From positions 1 through 6,013 of the forward strand of contig JAKDKI010000154.1 of the NCBI GenBank assembly GCA_030453435.1: 6,013 bases of DNA, read 5' to 3'. Below are positions 5,515-6,013 of this stretch, piece by piece. The notes beneath the pieces are model-generated. The model saw only the letters and a program-made list of their open reading frames with translations, was not told where the DNA came from and did no database searches. The stretch's first letter is position 1. Each line of letters starts with the position of its first letter. The DNA comes from Kocuria sp. Its GTDB lineage: Bacteria; Actinomycetota; Actinomycetes; Actinomycetales; Micrococcaceae. The translations under genes and the position numbers were made by a program.

Positions 5515-6013
5515 ATGAAACTGGATCATGTCTCATTCGCAGCACAATCCGATGGTCTTGAAGCCACCACGGAACGGATTGCCGATCAGCTAGGGATCGA
5601 ACCGGTCAAGGGCGGAATCCACCCGCGCTTCGGAACGCGAAACATGATCCTGCCCCTCACGGGTCACCAGTACGTGGAAGTGGTCGAGGTTCTCGAGCAC
5701 CCCGCCGCGGACAAGGCGCCGTTCGGTCAGGCCGTCCGCGCCCGCTCCGAGGCCGGTGGAGGTTGGCTCGGCTGGGTGGTCGAGGTTCAGGATCTTACCC
5801 CCTACGAGGACAAGTTGGGCCGCCCCTCCGTACCGGGTTTCCGGTTGTTCCCGGACGGCCGCCAGCTGGAGTGGCGCCAGATCGGCGTGAAGGGTTTGAT
5901 CGCGGACCCCCAGTTGCCGTTCATGGTTCGTTTTGAATCCGAGCCCGAGATGCACCCGTCCCAGGCGCGCATCACGGACGTTCAGTTGGCCGGTATGGAC
6001 ATTGCCGGCTCGC
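5515..6013 (+). CDS. VOC superfamily, glyoxalase-like domain protein, 3' end outside window
   Basis: The frame is open from the ATG at 5515 to the window edge, 166 residues. The N-terminus MKLDHVSFAAQ and the strand GHQYVEVVEV (50-59) have the beta-alpha-beta look of vicinal-oxygen-chelate modules. His5 and Glu55 or Glu58 sit where such proteins often carry metal ligands, though metal binding is not shown. GRQLEWRQIGV (115-125), LPFMVRFE (134-141) and the HPS at 147-149 resemble the Glyoxalase_3 (Glyoxalase-like, PF13468) family, whose members are usually about 200 residues, so roughly a fifth is missing. No signal peptide is seen. Its substrate and reaction are unknown; glyoxalase activity should not be assumed. 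It is transcribed away from metYX across the shared 310-bp regulatory region. Confidence 0.8.
   Translation, partial: MKLDHVSFAAQSDGLEATTERIADQLGIEPVKGGIHPRFGTRNMILPLTGHQYVEVVEVLEHPAADKAPFGQAVRARSEAGGGWLGWVVEVQDLTPYEDKLGRPSVPGFRLFPDGRQLEWRQIGVKGLIADPQLPFMVRFESEPEMHPSQARITDVQLAGMDIAGS

Noticed and set aside
5590..5955. 121-codon minus-strand open frame opposite the VOC gene
   Set aside because: The plus-strand VOC frame has family motifs throughout; this one has none.

Overview
The window is high-GC DNA with short intergenic gaps, several genes that look leaderless, and a SAM-IV riboswitch. That combination points to an actinobacterium, probably of the order Micrococcales (Micrococcaceae-like). 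This placement is inferred from sequence style and gene content, not from a search.

Layout from left to right. (1) Positions 1-902, minus strand: the N-terminal 300 residues of a tandem-repeat DMT/YdcZ-type (DUF606) membrane protein, cut by the window edge. (2) 991-1635, minus: a small alpha/beta hydrolase of the phospholipase/carboxylesterase family with a complete Ser-Asp-His triad. (3) 1715-2614, plus: an SGNH/GDSL-type hydrolase with all four signature blocks and a basic C-terminal tail. It is divergent from gene 2 across a 79-bp gap that contains a perfect 9-bp inverted repeat. (4) 2650-3825, minus: metX, homoserine O-acetyltransferase, convergent with gene 3 over a small hairpin. (5) 3822-5204, minus: metY, O-acetylhomoserine sulfhydrylase, which overlaps metX by four bases. 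(6) 5515-6013, plus: the start of a VOC/glyoxalase-like protein, cut by the right edge.

The metabolic core is the metY-metX operon. MetX acetylates homoserine, and MetY replaces the acetyl group with sulfide to give homocysteine, the direct precursor of methionine and SAM. The 310-bp region upstream of metY has no gene of its own but is densely regulatory. It holds a sigma70-type promoter, then a 119-nt SAM-IV riboswitch in which P1, P2, P3, P5 and both pseudoknots can be traced base by base. Next come a 76-nt expression platform with competing hairpins and a strong Shine-Dalgarno. The pathway's end product should therefore feed back on both enzymes through one leader RNA. On the far side of the same region, the VOC gene appears to start leaderless from a promoter whose -10 lies inside a 13-bp palindrome.

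No tRNA, rRNA, CRISPR array, insertion sequence or phage gene is visible. I see no wholly new system. The points most worth a second look are the riboswitch and its switching mechanism, and the two small palindromes in divergent promoter regions.
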